Of a DNA stretch of 60,000 nt, positions 1 through 11,295 are shown in pieces (the stretch's first letter is position 1; each line of letters starts with the position of its first letter). The DNA lies in the NCBI RefSeq assembly GCF_026151205.1, contig NC_087077.1, forward strand, positions 13,678,983 to 13,738,982, read 5' to 3'. Position numbers and translations under genes: made by a program. The DNA is from Bolinopsis microptera (Eukaryota > Ctenophora > Tentaculata > Lobata > Bolinopsidae). The notes under the pieces are model-generated. The model was not told the DNA's origin. It saw only the letters and a program-made list of their open reading frames with translations, and did no database searches.

Positions 1-1405
1 AATGCACAATGGCCAATGGTTGGTCGTCATTATATTGCAGGAAGGTTAATTTGTGCCACTTAGTAGCGCCGGCATTGCTGTTAATGTTGGTGTTGACTAT
101 TCATGACAACTAGAAGGATCAATGGCCCCATCGACTTCGAGTGACGCCACTTATAATACAACTTAAAATCGTCAATTGATCCGTTGGAATACGCCAACAT
201 TTGTGACACAACTGATCAGAAAATGGCGACCTCAATCTTCATAACTACTGTCGTTCAGGCAATAAGATATAGTAGGATTATAGCAGGATGCAGTAGCTTG
301 GATAAATTTAATATACTGTTAAAATGTTAAAGTGCCTGGAATTTAGATGTTATTTTGTATGATACAGATTAGATTCTGCGACAAGCTACGCCACTTACTT
401 ATAAATTTACAACAACAACAGAATAAATATAATGCGAATGATAGTTGCAACCGGTTTTTAATTATATTTCATTATATATATATTATCATCTTGAATAAGT
501 TATTCAATCTTATTTACCACTATGTCAAGCTGAATGCTTGTTGATATGTCTTGTTTTAATTTATTCCAACCGGGCGGCTAACCGACCTGCAACCACATCA
601 TTAATAAGATTGAAGATAGTTGCTTTAAACAAAATTTTAGACAGCAATTCAAATCCTCTATGAAATTAACCAGTGTGAAAACACGTACATTATTAAAACA
701 CCGAATATCCAAGATGTGATGTAGAATTAGTAACTAGTAAGCACTGTTTGTAAATTGGTCACTGAAAATATCATTTTTCTTGCCATTGAATGGGCCACTG
801 TTTATTTCATTTTGACAATTTCCTTAAAATCTGTGTGAATTGCAAACAAGCACAGGTCACACCTCGAATCTAAATAGTCAGTTAACAGATCTAGTCTTGA
901 AATGGACTTGCATTATCCAAACAAGCAGACCGCACACACAAGAGCCGGACATGTGACTCTTGTACAACTACTATGTACATTTATAATTTTACTACTATAA
1001 TATCTTAGATGGGCTTTCATAGTTTCATGGCTACTGACATCTACGTAAAATGCAGGTCTGTATTATTATTCGGAGCTTATTTGGTCCGCAAATAGCTAAG
1101 ACTGAAGATCTAAACAATGCACAATCATAGTGTTGCATCACAAAAGATCGCAAATCAGAGTGATAATTTCCATTAGGTGGAGTGGTTGCCGATTTTTTAA
1201 TCTAACACTTATTTTACTTCGGACATTCCAACAGCCACATTGTTACACGGTAACCAGCCAATTACAGGAAGCAGAAATCCCCTAAGCTTAACAAATGTAG
1301 CCGAGCTCATCTCCCGACCCATAATTGATAATACTTTAATAGCGATATGATTTATAGAGGACATAAACTTGAACGAAAGAGCTGACCCCAGTAGGATCAA
1401 ATTAT
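1..1405. other. Non-coding AT-rich flank
   Basis: No exon with convincing protein similarity is visible. The only recognisable item is a dispersed repeat at about 1206-1276 that recurs at about 33779-33853 (shared core TTCGGACATTCC and CCAGCCAATTACAGGAAGC). The rest looks like unique intergenic sequence. Confidence 0.5.
1206..1276. repeat. Dispersed repeat copy 1
   Basis: This 70-bp segment matches 33779-33853 with a few substitutions and a small indel. Both contain TTCGGACATTCC, ACAGCCAC and CCAGCCAATTACAGGAAGC. It is probably a fragment of an interspersed element; its full extent cannot be judged from two copies. Confidence 0.6.
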
Positions 1406-2726
1406 TTAACTGCTAATGTTATCTAATATCTGCATTCTGCAGTGTGGACCGTGGTACTTCTTAACTGCTGATGTTATCTAATATCTGCATTCTGCAGTGT
1501 GGACTGTGGTACTTCTTAACTGATGATGTTATCTAATACCTGCAGTGTGGACTGTGGTACTGCTTAACTGCTGATGTTATCTAATATCTGCAGTGTGGAC
1601 TGTGGTACTGCTTAACTGCTGATGTTATCTAATACCTGCAGTGTGGACTGTGGTACTGCTTAACTGCTGATGTTATCTAATATCTGCAGTGTGGACCGTG
1701 GTACTTCTTAACTGCTGATGTTATCTAATATCTGCAGTGTGGACTGTGGTACTGCTTAACTGCTGATGTTATCTAATATCTGCAGTGTGGACCGTGGTAC
1801 TTCTTAACTGCTGATGTTATCTAATATCTGCAGTGTGGACTGTGGTACTGCTTAACTGCTGATGTTATCTAACATCTGCAGTGTGGACTGTGGTACTGCT
1901 TAACTGCTGATGTTATCTAATACCTGCAGTGTGGACTGTGGTACTGCTTAACTGCTGATGTTATCTAATATCTGCAGTGTGGACCGTGGTACTTCTTAAC
2001 TGCTGATGTTATCTAATATCTGCAGTGTGGACTGTGGTACTGCTTAACTGCTGATGTTATCTAATATCTGCAGTGTGGACCGTGGTACTTCTTAACTGCT
2101 GATGTTATCTAATATCTGCAGTGTGGACCGTGGTACTTCTTAACTGCTGATGTTATCTAATATCTGCAGTGTGGACCGTGGTACTTCTTAACTGCTGATG
2201 TTATCTAATATCTGCAGTGTGGACTGTGGTACTGCTTAACTGCTGATGTTATCTAATATCTGCAGTGTGGACTGTGGTACTTCTTAACTGCTGATGTTAT
2301 CTAATATCTGCAGTGTGGACTGTGGTACTTCTTAACTGCTGATGTTATCTAATATCTGCAGTGTGGACTGTGGTATTTCTTAACTGCTGATGTTATCTAA
2401 TACCTGCAGTGTGGACTGTGGTAATGCTTAACTGCTGATGTTATCTAATACCTGCAGTGTGGACTGTGGTACTGCTTAACTGCTGATGTTATCTAATATC
2501 TGCAGTGTGGACTGTGGTACTTCTTAACTGCTGATGTTATCTAATATCTGCAGTGTGGAGTGTGGACTGTGGTACTTCTTAACTGCTGATGTTATCTAAT
2601 ATCTGCAGTGTGGACTGTGGTACTTCTTAACTGCTGATGTTATCTAATATCTGCAGTGTGGACCGTGGTACTTCTTAACTGCTGATGTTATCTAATATCT
2701 GCAATGTGGACTGTGATACTGCTTAA
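1406..2726. repeat. 48-bp minisatellite, left block
   Basis: About 27 head-to-tail copies of a 48-bp unit (TAACTGCTGATGTTATCTAA followed by TATCTGCAGTGTGGACTGTG and GTACTKCT). Each unit carries a PstI site, CTGCAG. The first two units hold a 7-bp insertion (CTGCATTCTGCAG), giving 55-bp spacing. Two variants, GGACCGTGG and TACTTCT, travel together and often alternate with GGACTGTGG plus TACTGCT. The array continues after two insertions, at 3452-3478 and 7987-8505. Confidence 0.95.
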
Positions 2727-3451
2727 GGGGGCAGGGGGGGTCTTTATGAAATTTCTCTCGAAATTGATTTTATAGTTGTTTCTGATAGAGGGGAGTGATA
2801 TCTATCTACTGCTTTTGGTCCTATGGAAAAATTTTGTTCCTAGCCGAATTTATTGCCGGTCAAAGGTCAGCGCTCATGTGTAATTGTATTGCGCGAGCGA
2901 TTTTCAATCACGCGCCCTGAAAATCGAGTCTAAAAATCTATCTTCTCCTACATTTTTTGAGCAATCACCTTGAAACTTTCAGGATATGTTCTAGGGACCA
3001 TTTAGAAGAGATAAGCCGGATGGAATTTTGAGATAGGCCTTTAAAAATTTTTTATTCGATTTTGAAAATCTTGGACCTCGAAAAATCATCAAAAAACGAG
3101 GTCCAAGATTTTCAAAATCGAATACAAAATTTTTAAAGGCCTATCTCAAAATTCCATCCGGCTTATCTCTTCTAAATGGTCCCTAGAACATATCCTGAAA
3201 GTTTCAGAGTGATTGCTCAAAAAATGTAGGAGAAGATAGATTTTTAGACTCGATTTTCAGAGCGCGCGATTGAAAATCGCTCGCGCAATACAATTACACA
3301 TGAGCGCTGACCTTTGACCGGCAATAAATTCGGCTAGGAACAATATTTTTCCATAGGACCAAAAGCAGCAGATAGATATCACTCCCCTCTATCAGAAACA
3401 ACTATAAAATCAATTTCGAGAGAAATTTCATAAAGACCCCCCCCTGCCCCC
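2727..3451. mobile_element. Palindromic TTAA-flanked MITE (foldback)
   Basis: A 725-bp near-perfect inverted repeat. The arms (2727-3080 and 3097-3451) are about 354 bp each around a 16-nt A-rich loop. The ends are GGGGGCAGG and CCTGCCCCC, directly flanked by TTAA on both sides (2723-2726 and 3452-3455), and the 48-bp satellite is interrupted exactly there. A TTAA target duplication is the hallmark of piggyBac-type (also Kolobok) transposition. It holds no coding capacity, so it is a non-autonomous element. The arms differ at only a few positions, so the insertion is young or the arms are homogenised. A transcript across it would fold into a roughly 350-bp hairpin. Confidence 0.85.
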
Positions 3452-3731
3452 TTAACTGCTGATGTTATCTAATATCTGAACCCAGCTAGGATTTTCGGAA
3501 TCACTACTCCTCGATGAAAGCGGACTTGACTAAAGACATTGCTGCAATGATCCAGTCTTCTCTCCGCGATCTCCTACGATCTCCACAGGTACTCCAAAAC
3601 CTTCAGCACCAGGACCTCCTGTATCCCCCACAACCTTCCCTGAACCATCACCTCTCCTCCCAGCAGCGCCAGCTGTACCACCCAACACCTCCTGTCCCAG
3701 ACTACATTCGATCAGGTCACCACTCAGTCCT

Positions 3732-5878
3732 GTGAAGAGTAATCTTCCGATCTCCAACGCATTCCTCCTCAACATCCAAGGAATGAACCCTGGCATCACC
3801 AACCAGCGATGGAAAGTGAAAGCCCTCCAAGAATCTATCAGCTCCAACCCGATCCACACTCCTTTCTTCACCTTGACAGAAACCCACCTCAAGTCCTATC
3901 ACTTAGATGCGGAGGTTCACATCCCAGTGCAGGTTATACCTGCTACCGAGCGGATCGTACCAGTCGAGCTTGTGGTGGAGCCGCTACCTATCTCCACAAC
4001 TCCATCACAGCAGAAGAAACAAAGTCCTTCTCAAACTCCTACTGTGAACTCGTCACCATCTACAGTAAAGAAGCTAACATCGTGATAGCGGGCATTTACC
4101 GGCCCCCTTCAGCTCCTTTTGACAAGTTTGATAAATGCCTCTCTACCCTCCAACAGTTCATCAACGGAATTCAACGCACCCCTGTACTGCACATTACAGG
4201 AGACTTCAACCTACCCTTCATCAACTGGACGAATTCTTCTATCGACACAGGATGCAGTATCTCCCTTTCAGACCGACAATCAGCCCTAGCACTTCTGAAC
4301 TTCAATGAAGAATGCCTGCTCCAACAAGAAGTCCTCGAGCCAACTCGCAAGAACAACATCCTAGATCTTGTTTTCTCAAACGACTCTGACTCGATCCACA
4401 GTATCTCTGTTACCAAGACAGAGTTATCAGATCATGACATTGTGAGCTGCACTCTCCTCAATCCTGAACTCCTCCTCCCATCGCAGTCTCCGGAGCGGCC
4501 AGTCTTCACCCCCTCCTGCCTCTTTGATGACATAAACTTCAACTCTGCAGACTGGGATGCTATTAATGCAGAACTAGTAGAAGTAGACTGGGCTTCTATC
4601 ACTGACCCAAGCAACGATCAGGATACAGCTTGGACATTGTTTGAAGACAAGGTAGCGTTCATATGCTCTAAGCACGCTCCCTCGCACAGCAGAAACATCC
4701 AAGTGTCCTCACAATCCTCCATTCCCAAGTCCAGAAGGGAACTTATTCGTAAGAAGCGCCGTCTTAATGCCAGGATCAATGCTATAAAGCATGGTGTTAG
4801 AACTCCACGGAACAGCGTTAAACTCGATAACCTCAACAGCGAACGTGCTAACATCGAAATTCTTATGAAGGAAGACATCAAACAAGAACGGCTCCGACAG
4901 GAGATAGCTGCGTTAGCTAAGATGAAGATCAATCCCAAGGCATTTTATTCTTACGCTAAGAAATCGGCTAAGTTCAAGGCGCCTGTTGGTCCTCTCGCCG
5001 ATGATGCTAACAACCTCCAGTGCGATCCCACTGTTATGGGCAATATCCTTCAGAAGCAGTATCAGAAGGCCTTCAGTAACCCTGAAAACGTCAACCCCGA
5101 TAACATCCCTGACGAAAAAGGGCATACAGAAGAACTCTCCGACATCACCTTCTCGGTTAACGACGTCCTTAGTGCTATCAAGGAAACGGGGAGGTTCTCC
5201 GCTCCAGGACCAGACAAGTTCCCTGCTCTCATCTTGCGGGAATGCAAGGACGCTCTTGCTCCCACTATAGCCAAGCTCTGGCAGCTATCTTTTGATACTT
5301 CGGACATCGCTGAGATGTTCCGCTCCCAGAGTATCATCCCTATCTTCAAGAAGGGGAGCAAGGCTGTAGCCGCTAACTACAGGCCGGTTTCCCTGACCTC
5401 TCACCTCATCAAACTCTGTGAACGCATCATGCGCAACCAGATGGTCAGCTTCCTTGAACGCAACAACATGTTCAACCCTGATCAGCACGGTTTCCAAAAA
5501 GGCAAGAACTGCCTCACTCAGCTTCTCCATCACATCGAGGATATAATCTGCGATCTCAACCTCGACAAAAATGCTGACGTGCTCTACCTCGACTTCAGCA
5601 AAGCCTTTGATAAGGTTGACCACAAGATACTGCTCAAGAAGATCCAGGCCTTTGGTATCCGTGGTAAGCTCTACGACTGGATAGCCAGCTTTCTTACTGG
5701 CAGAAAGCAGCATGTTATCGTGGATGGGGTCATGTCCACGATCATCGATGTCATTAGTGGGGTTCCTCAGGGTACTGTCCTAGGTCCCCTTCTCTTCCTC
5801 ATCTACATTGACGACATCTTCTCCGTAGTCAAGCACAGCAAGATCAAAGTGTTTGCAGATGACTCGAAGCTCCACTAA
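3732..5878 (+). pseudogene. LINE endonuclease-reverse transcriptase ORF, broken
   Basis: The AP-endonuclease part begins in one frame (3732 onward, FFTLTETHLKSYHLDAEV) and continues in another from about 3930 (GYTCYRADRTSRACGGAATY), so at least one indel has occurred. From there a long open frame runs through the linker and reverse transcriptase palm to the stop at 5876-5878, directly after the FADD catalytic motif. Thumb and C-terminal parts lie beyond the insert. The protein would bind its own RNA and nick and copy it at the target (target-primed reverse transcription), but this copy cannot encode a full enzyme. Confidence 0.8.
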
Positions 5879-5879
5879 G

Positions 5880-7030
5880 ATATATCTTCCAGTGAAAGCA
5901 GTATTAATGACATTCTCACTTTTCAGAACTAAGTGCCTAATATAATTAAGATAGAACATCTAAACAGTTTTATTCCTGTTCCATATGATCGAGGATAGTC
6001 AGGGCTACAAAACCTGACCAAGTTTAGCTCAATCCAGTACTGCGCGTTCAAGATATGAGGTTAAATATACCAAAAATAGAGGTTTTCTGGTGTGACATCA
6101 TTGTAAATTATTTGGAGTATAACCTCAATATCTCACAAACTATACATTTGTGGTCTTTCTGAGTTACACTATCTGTTTCCTTTGGCAATTTCGGTTCAGA
6201 GTCAATTAAGTTTGAAACAAAATCTCAGTATATGTGAAAGGACTGAGGATATCAAGTTTGTAAAAGCGCGCGCGCGCGCGCGCGCGCGCACACACATATA
6301 ATGACCTCATATCTTCCACATTTAACGATTTTTTATAGAAATTCTTTCACCATCCTGTAGCACTCATGTGCTGAGTAGGATAGCATTCAAATCATGTCTT
6401 TAAAAGATTTAGATAGATACTGAGGGAGAAAATTCATGTTTGTAAAAGCGCGCGCGCGCGCGCGCGCATGGCCCAGACTATATCAATGGACGGCCACGGG
6501 AGGATAAAAGTACTTTCATACACACCAGCATGCTCATTGATGGCTTAAAATGAAGCTAAGACATACTCCTATCAGATCCACCATAAGTTAGATACCATAA
6601 TAATCATTAAATGTGTCTAAAATGAGGAAGCTTTGACAAGTGCGAGTGGTTTTGGCAAATTTTGGTATAAAATGGGCCCTGAGATCATATTTTTCTCATT
6701 AAAATCACATATATCACGAATATTTATGTGTGTTGGGTGTATCCTCATTGGTATCAACCATTTCAATCATCTAGAGCAGCTTTCCTGATTCTTTATCTCA
6801 TGAAAATGGGCAAAAAAGCTCATAAATAGTCCAAAATCGGTCATTTTCGCCGCTTTAATAACCTCATTCCTGGCACCCAGAACACTTTGGGTACTCAAAA
6901 CATGATTTTTCGGATACCTCAGACCCCTAACTAGCACATGGAGCCAGAAAGAACAGCATGTAGGGACTTCTAAATTTCCATGGTTGAGAACCCAATGTCA
7001 CACTATTCGTTCATTAATCCTGCTTTCACT
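5880..7030. mobile_element. Unclassified ~1.1-kb insert inside the LINE
   Basis: Non-coding sequence separates the FADD part of the reverse transcriptase from the following segment (HIDRILLQEDLLSVVNW near 7040). It holds two copies of a module, TTTGTAAAAG followed by a CG dinucleotide run (about 6265-6290 and 6448-6470), each preceded by an ACTGAGG motif. No open frame or clear terminal repeat was found and the edges are approximate. It is probably another transposable element; its class is unknown. Confidence 0.55.
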
Positions 7031-7897
7031 GCTTCCCATATCGATCGCATCCTTCTCCAAGAAGATCTTCTCTCGGTTGTGAATTGGGCTGATGCTAACA
7101 ACATGGAGCTTAACGAGGAAAAGTTCCAGCTTCTACAACACGGCAAACTACCGGACTTGAAGCAACCCTACATCTTACCATCTGGAGAGACTCTTAAGGG
7201 CTCTGACCACGTGAAGGACCTGGGTGTCTATATCGACCCAGACCTCAACTGGCGCACTCACATAGCGATGAAGTCTGCCAAAGCCAGAAACATGGCTAGC
7301 TGGGTGCTACGCACCTTCATCTCCAGGGATGTAGCGACCATGATGCTCTTGTACAAGTCCTACGTACGATCTCATCTGGAATACTGCTGTCCTCTGTGGT
7401 CTCCTCACATGCAGTGCGAAATTATTAAACTCGAAGCAGTTCAACGATCCTTCACTGCTAAAATCCAGGGTCTTGGAAATCTAAACTACTGGGAACGCCT
7501 CCGTCACCTGTCTATGTACTCCCTTCAAAGGCGGCGTGAGAGATACACTATCATCCTAGTTTGGAAGATCTATAACAATCTCGCTCCAAACAGTATGAAC
7601 ATCAAATTCCGCGAGACCTCACGATACGGAACTACGTGTATATATACGACCACTAGGAATTAGGATCCTCCAAGTACACTAGTGTCAATAACCTGAGGTT
7701 CAACTCCTTTGCCTCTAGAGCCTCTGCACTGTACAACGTGGTCCCTCCTAGCATCAAGTCCCTCCTTACCTTGACCACTTTCAAACCTGCTCTTGATGCT
7801 TTCCTCAATGAATTCCCTGACACTCCACCAACACCTAGGTACACTGGACAGAACAGGAACTCAATGCTGGAGTGGGCCGGTGGCACGTGTCTCTGAC
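6980..7897 (+). pseudogene. LINE reverse transcriptase C-terminal part
   Basis: From about 7030 the frame resumes with the segment that normally follows the FADD box (NWADANNMELNEEKFQLL), through VKDLGVYIDPDLNW and the conserved RSHLEYCCPLW and LQRRRERY motifs. A frame change near 7655 moves the last part into another frame (FNSFASRASALYNVVP, then FLNEFPDTPPTPRYTGQNRN), ending near 7897. The same C-terminus occurs intact in the related fragment at 27973-28725, which confirms the frame assignment. Confidence 0.75.
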
Positions 7898-7986
7898 GCG
7901 CTACTACTTGGCGGTGGAGATGCAAGACATTCTTGGCCTGGTAGCACTCTAGCTCGGAACCCAACCCAAGTAACCCAAGTAAGTAA

Positions 7987-8505
7987 GTGTGGACTGTGGT
8001 ACTTCTTAACTGCTGATGTTATCTAATATCTGCAGTGTGGACCGTGGTACTGCTTAACTGCTGATGTTATCTAATATCTGCAGTGTGGACTGTGGTACTG
8101 CTTAACTGCTAATGTTATCTAATATCTGCAGTGTGGACTGTGGTACTGCTTAACTGCTGATGTTATCTAATATCTGCAGTTTGGACTGTGGTACTTCTTA
8201 ACTGCTGATGTTATCTAATATCTGCAGTGTGGACTGTGGTACTGCTTAACTGCTAATGTTATCTAATATCTGCAGTGTGGACTGTGGTACTTCTTAACTG
8301 CTGATGTTATCTAATATCTGCAGTGTGGACTGTGGTACTGCTTAACTGCTGATGTTATCTAATATCTGCAGTGTGGACTGTGGTACTGCTGATGTTATCT
8401 AATATCTGCAGTGTGGACTGTGGTAGTGCTTAACTGCTGATGTTATCTAATATCTGCAGTGTGGACTGTGGTACTGCTTAACTGCTAATGTTATCTAATA
8501 TCTAA
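7987..8505. repeat. 48-bp minisatellite, right block
   Basis: About 11 more copies of the unit seen at 1406-2726, resuming in phase after the LINE. One unit is shortened (near 8385-8395, lacking CTTAACTG). Variants GCTAATG and CAGTTTGG occur here but are rare in the left block. The last unit ends near 8505, only 105 bp upstream of the lipase start codon. Confidence 0.95.
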
Positions 8506-8609
8506 AAACTGCAACTGAGTACACACTACCCGGTAATGCTTATACTTTTCACGTGATTTTCCTCCGTTTTAGTGTTGTCCTGTTATACTAGATCTAGTAC
8601 GTCTCGAAG

Positions 8610-11295
8610 ATGGGCAATTGGCGGCCCATGACCACATGTACTTGGTTGACCACTTTGGTCACTATGGTGATCTTTATCATGTTGTGTGATTGTCACGTGG
8701 ATCCGGAGTGTCACATGACGACACCTCAGATCATCGAGTACTACGGACACAAAGTTGAAACTCACAATGTCACAACTGAGGATGGATACATTTTGACCAT
8801 CCACAGGTATTTCAATAACATCACATGTTTACACGTATTGTAAGGTTTTTTATTGATCGGTTTTAATATTTTGGAAATTTAAATCCGAAGATAAACTTTA
8901 AACAGACCCCCTTTTAAGAATTATCCAGAAAACTGCCGCCCAAAAGGGAGTGGTATTCCTTCAGCATGGGTTACTGGACAGTAGTGCTACATGGGTAATG
9001 AACACGTACAACAATAGTCTGGGGTTTGTTCTGGCTCAGGCTGGCTATGATGTTTGGCTGGGTAGGTCTAAGAGAGGAGCTGTAAATATTGTAGAAACTG
9101 GAATAGATCAGTTAGTGATATTAGAATCAGTTTAAACTTATAAGAATCTAAGAATCTTAATTAAGCAACATGTCATTCTGTATCAAAGACTTCAGTGGAT
9201 AGTCGGTAAAAGAAGTGTGTTTGTATTATCTGATCTTTCTTTAAGTTATATTGATATGAAAGTTAAATCATTGGAGCAAAAACTAAAACTTCAGGGAATG
9301 TTCGAGGGAATTACTACTCCCAGAAACACACCACTCTTACCACAAAAGATCCAGAGTACTGGAACTTCAGTTTTGAGGAACACGCCAAGTACGATCTCCC
9401 AGCAATGTTGGAATATGTATTGAAAAACAGCTGGCATCATGGGTTACTTTCCTACGTGGGACATTCACAGGGTTAGATACTTTTATACAGGGTTAGATAC
9501 TTTTATACAGGGTTAGATACTTTTATACAGGGTTAGATACTTTTATACAGGGTTAGATACTTTTATACAGGGTTAGATACGTTTATACAGGGTTAGATAC
9601 TTTTATACAGGGTTAGATACTTTTATACAGGGTTAGATACTTTTATACAGGGTTAGATACTTTTATACAGGGTTAGATACTTTTATACAGGGTTAGATAC
9701 TTTTATACAGGGTTAGATACTTTTATACAGGGTTAGATACGTTTATACAAGGTTAGATACTTTTATACAGGTTTAGATACTTTTCAAACATCCAGAAGTT
9801 AAAATTTCCATCTAATTCTTTAATTCTTATATTATATATGACTTTCGTGAGGCTATATTAGATAAATAGCAACGCAGTGTAGCTGTGTTAAAATATTTAA
9901 AGATCACCGTGATTTATGATCACCCCCAAATCATACTCTGAGAAGCAGTAGCATTAATAGCACACTATTCTCAGGAACTCTGATGGCACTGATAGAATTC
10001 TCAAGGAACAAGGAGCTGGCCGGTAAGATCAATCTCTTCACAGCACTAGCGCCGGTGGGAAGGATTAACAAAGCTGTCGGGGCCTTCATACTCTTGTCGG
10101 ATATTCTCCCTGAAATCTTAGCTATCACTGATAAACTTGGTATGACTGTAAGCAGCTGATCAGCAGGCAACAAATTAGTCTTGTACACTCCCTGTTTTAC
10201 AGTTAGATTAACAATAACCTACCGAAGCTGAAGGATGTAGTTCCCAACAATCTCTCACTTTTCTCAGGTATTTACGATTTTGCGCCCCTTACACCAGTTG
10301 TATCTGAGTTTGGAATTCTACTGTGCCCACTTATTCCAAGCATTTGCTCGGAAGTCTTCTTCGTTATTGCAGGTAGGTGAATGCTTCATTTATCATCTCA
10401 GAACACAAAAAATATAATACACATTTCACAGTTTTGAAAGGGTCATCTAGCTTCTATACGTTATAGCTATAGCTCTATAGGAGACAGAAGCAGAAATATT
10501 AAGAATTTTATTCAAATGGTGGGGAAAGTTACAGTAAATACTGACAACTTTACAATTTTACAACTGTAACAGGACCAGACGAGTATCTTAACTCAACCAG
10601 AGTACCGGTGTACGGGTCCCACGCACCAGCCGGAACTTCTATGAAGAACATCCTACACTGGGACCAGATCTACCAGGCAAAACAACCTCAGGTAAACCCG
10701 TAAACCGAATCATATGCTGGAATCAAATCTGAAATGTACCAAATAACATCATCCTCGTAAAGCACGTGGAAATCAGAATAACATTCAAAAAGAGCTCCGT
10801 TTCAACAACTAACCCCACCCCAGATGTGGGATTACGGGTCTGCAGCAGAGAACCTGGCTCATTACAACAAAACCAAACCCCCTGTTTACCAGTACACCGG
10901 TCTTCAGGTTCCCACTATCTTCTTCTCTGGGGGTAACGACTATCTAGGTCAGTTCACATACCTTTAAATTTGGAATCATGCCAACACAAAACTATACTGT
11001 ATGATGAAAACTAAGCAGCTGAAAAAGTGAGCGGCAGAGTCACTGTGTTGCCTAATAAGTAATAAGGGAGATTGTAGTTTGCGCCCTTGTTTGATTATGT
11101 GTAGGTTAAAACTCTGTCACTCTGCCAGGTGACCCTGAAGACGTACTGTGGCTAATAGGACAACTCCAGGCCGGCGTGTTGAAGCACAGCTACACATATG
11201 ACGGATACGCCCATCTCAGTTGTCTCTGGGCGTTGAATGCCAGAGAGTGGGTCTTCGACAAGATCATACAGCATTTGAACGGGGTGTGGCAATAG
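8610..11295 (+). CDS. LIPA: Lysosomal acid lipase-like, 8 exons
   Basis: Exons 8610-8806, 8919-9061, 9295-9471, 9975-10139, 10268-10372, 10573-10691, 10824-10947 and 11129-11295. All junctions are GT-AG with matching phase and give 398 residues, against 399 in human LIPA. The family hydrolyses triglycerides and cholesteryl esters in lysosomes or is secreted. Visible: a hydrophobic N-terminus (residues 13-27) as signal peptide, [12 protein letters not shown], the oxyanion motif FLQHGLL, GYDVWLGN, the nucleophile elbow GHSQG (split across exons 3 and 4), the acid Asp in GDPEDV and the catalytic His in YAHLS. A polyadenylation signal AATAAA lies at 11370. The gene looks functional. Lysosomal versus secreted or gastric type cannot be decided. 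Confidence 0.93.
9471..9784 (+). repeat. 20-bp tandem array at intron 3 donor
   Basis: Sixteen copies of GGTTAGATACTTTTATACAG in strict 20-bp register, with occasional G-for-T changes. The first copy starts at the last base of lipase exon 3, so its GTTAGA is the 5' splice site. Every unit also ends with a T-rich stretch and ACAG, resembling a 3' splice site. The array is inside intron 3. Confidence 0.95.

Larger units (their letters stand above)
3479..7986 (+). mobile_element. Decayed CR1/Jockey-like LINE in minisatellite
   Basis: Order along the element: remnant of an apurinic-endonuclease domain (motif LNIQGMNPG near 3765, GDFNLPFINW near 4200), then reverse transcriptase (YLDFSKAFDKVDH near 5585, SGVPQGTVLGPLLF near 5755, catalytic FADD near 5855), then thumb and C-terminal region (RSHLEYCCPLW near 7370). 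It is defective: a frame change near 3920-3935, a stop after FADDSKLH at 5876, a foreign insert at about 5880-7030, and another frame change near 7655, after which the C-terminus runs to a stop near 7897. The 3' end carries short AAGTAA-type repeats. The element probably lacks its 5' end. The satellite resumes directly after it. Confidence 0.85.

Noticed and set aside
1406-8505. CRISPR-like array
   Set aside because: The 48-bp repeats are directly abutting with no unique spacers; this is a eukaryotic minisatellite.
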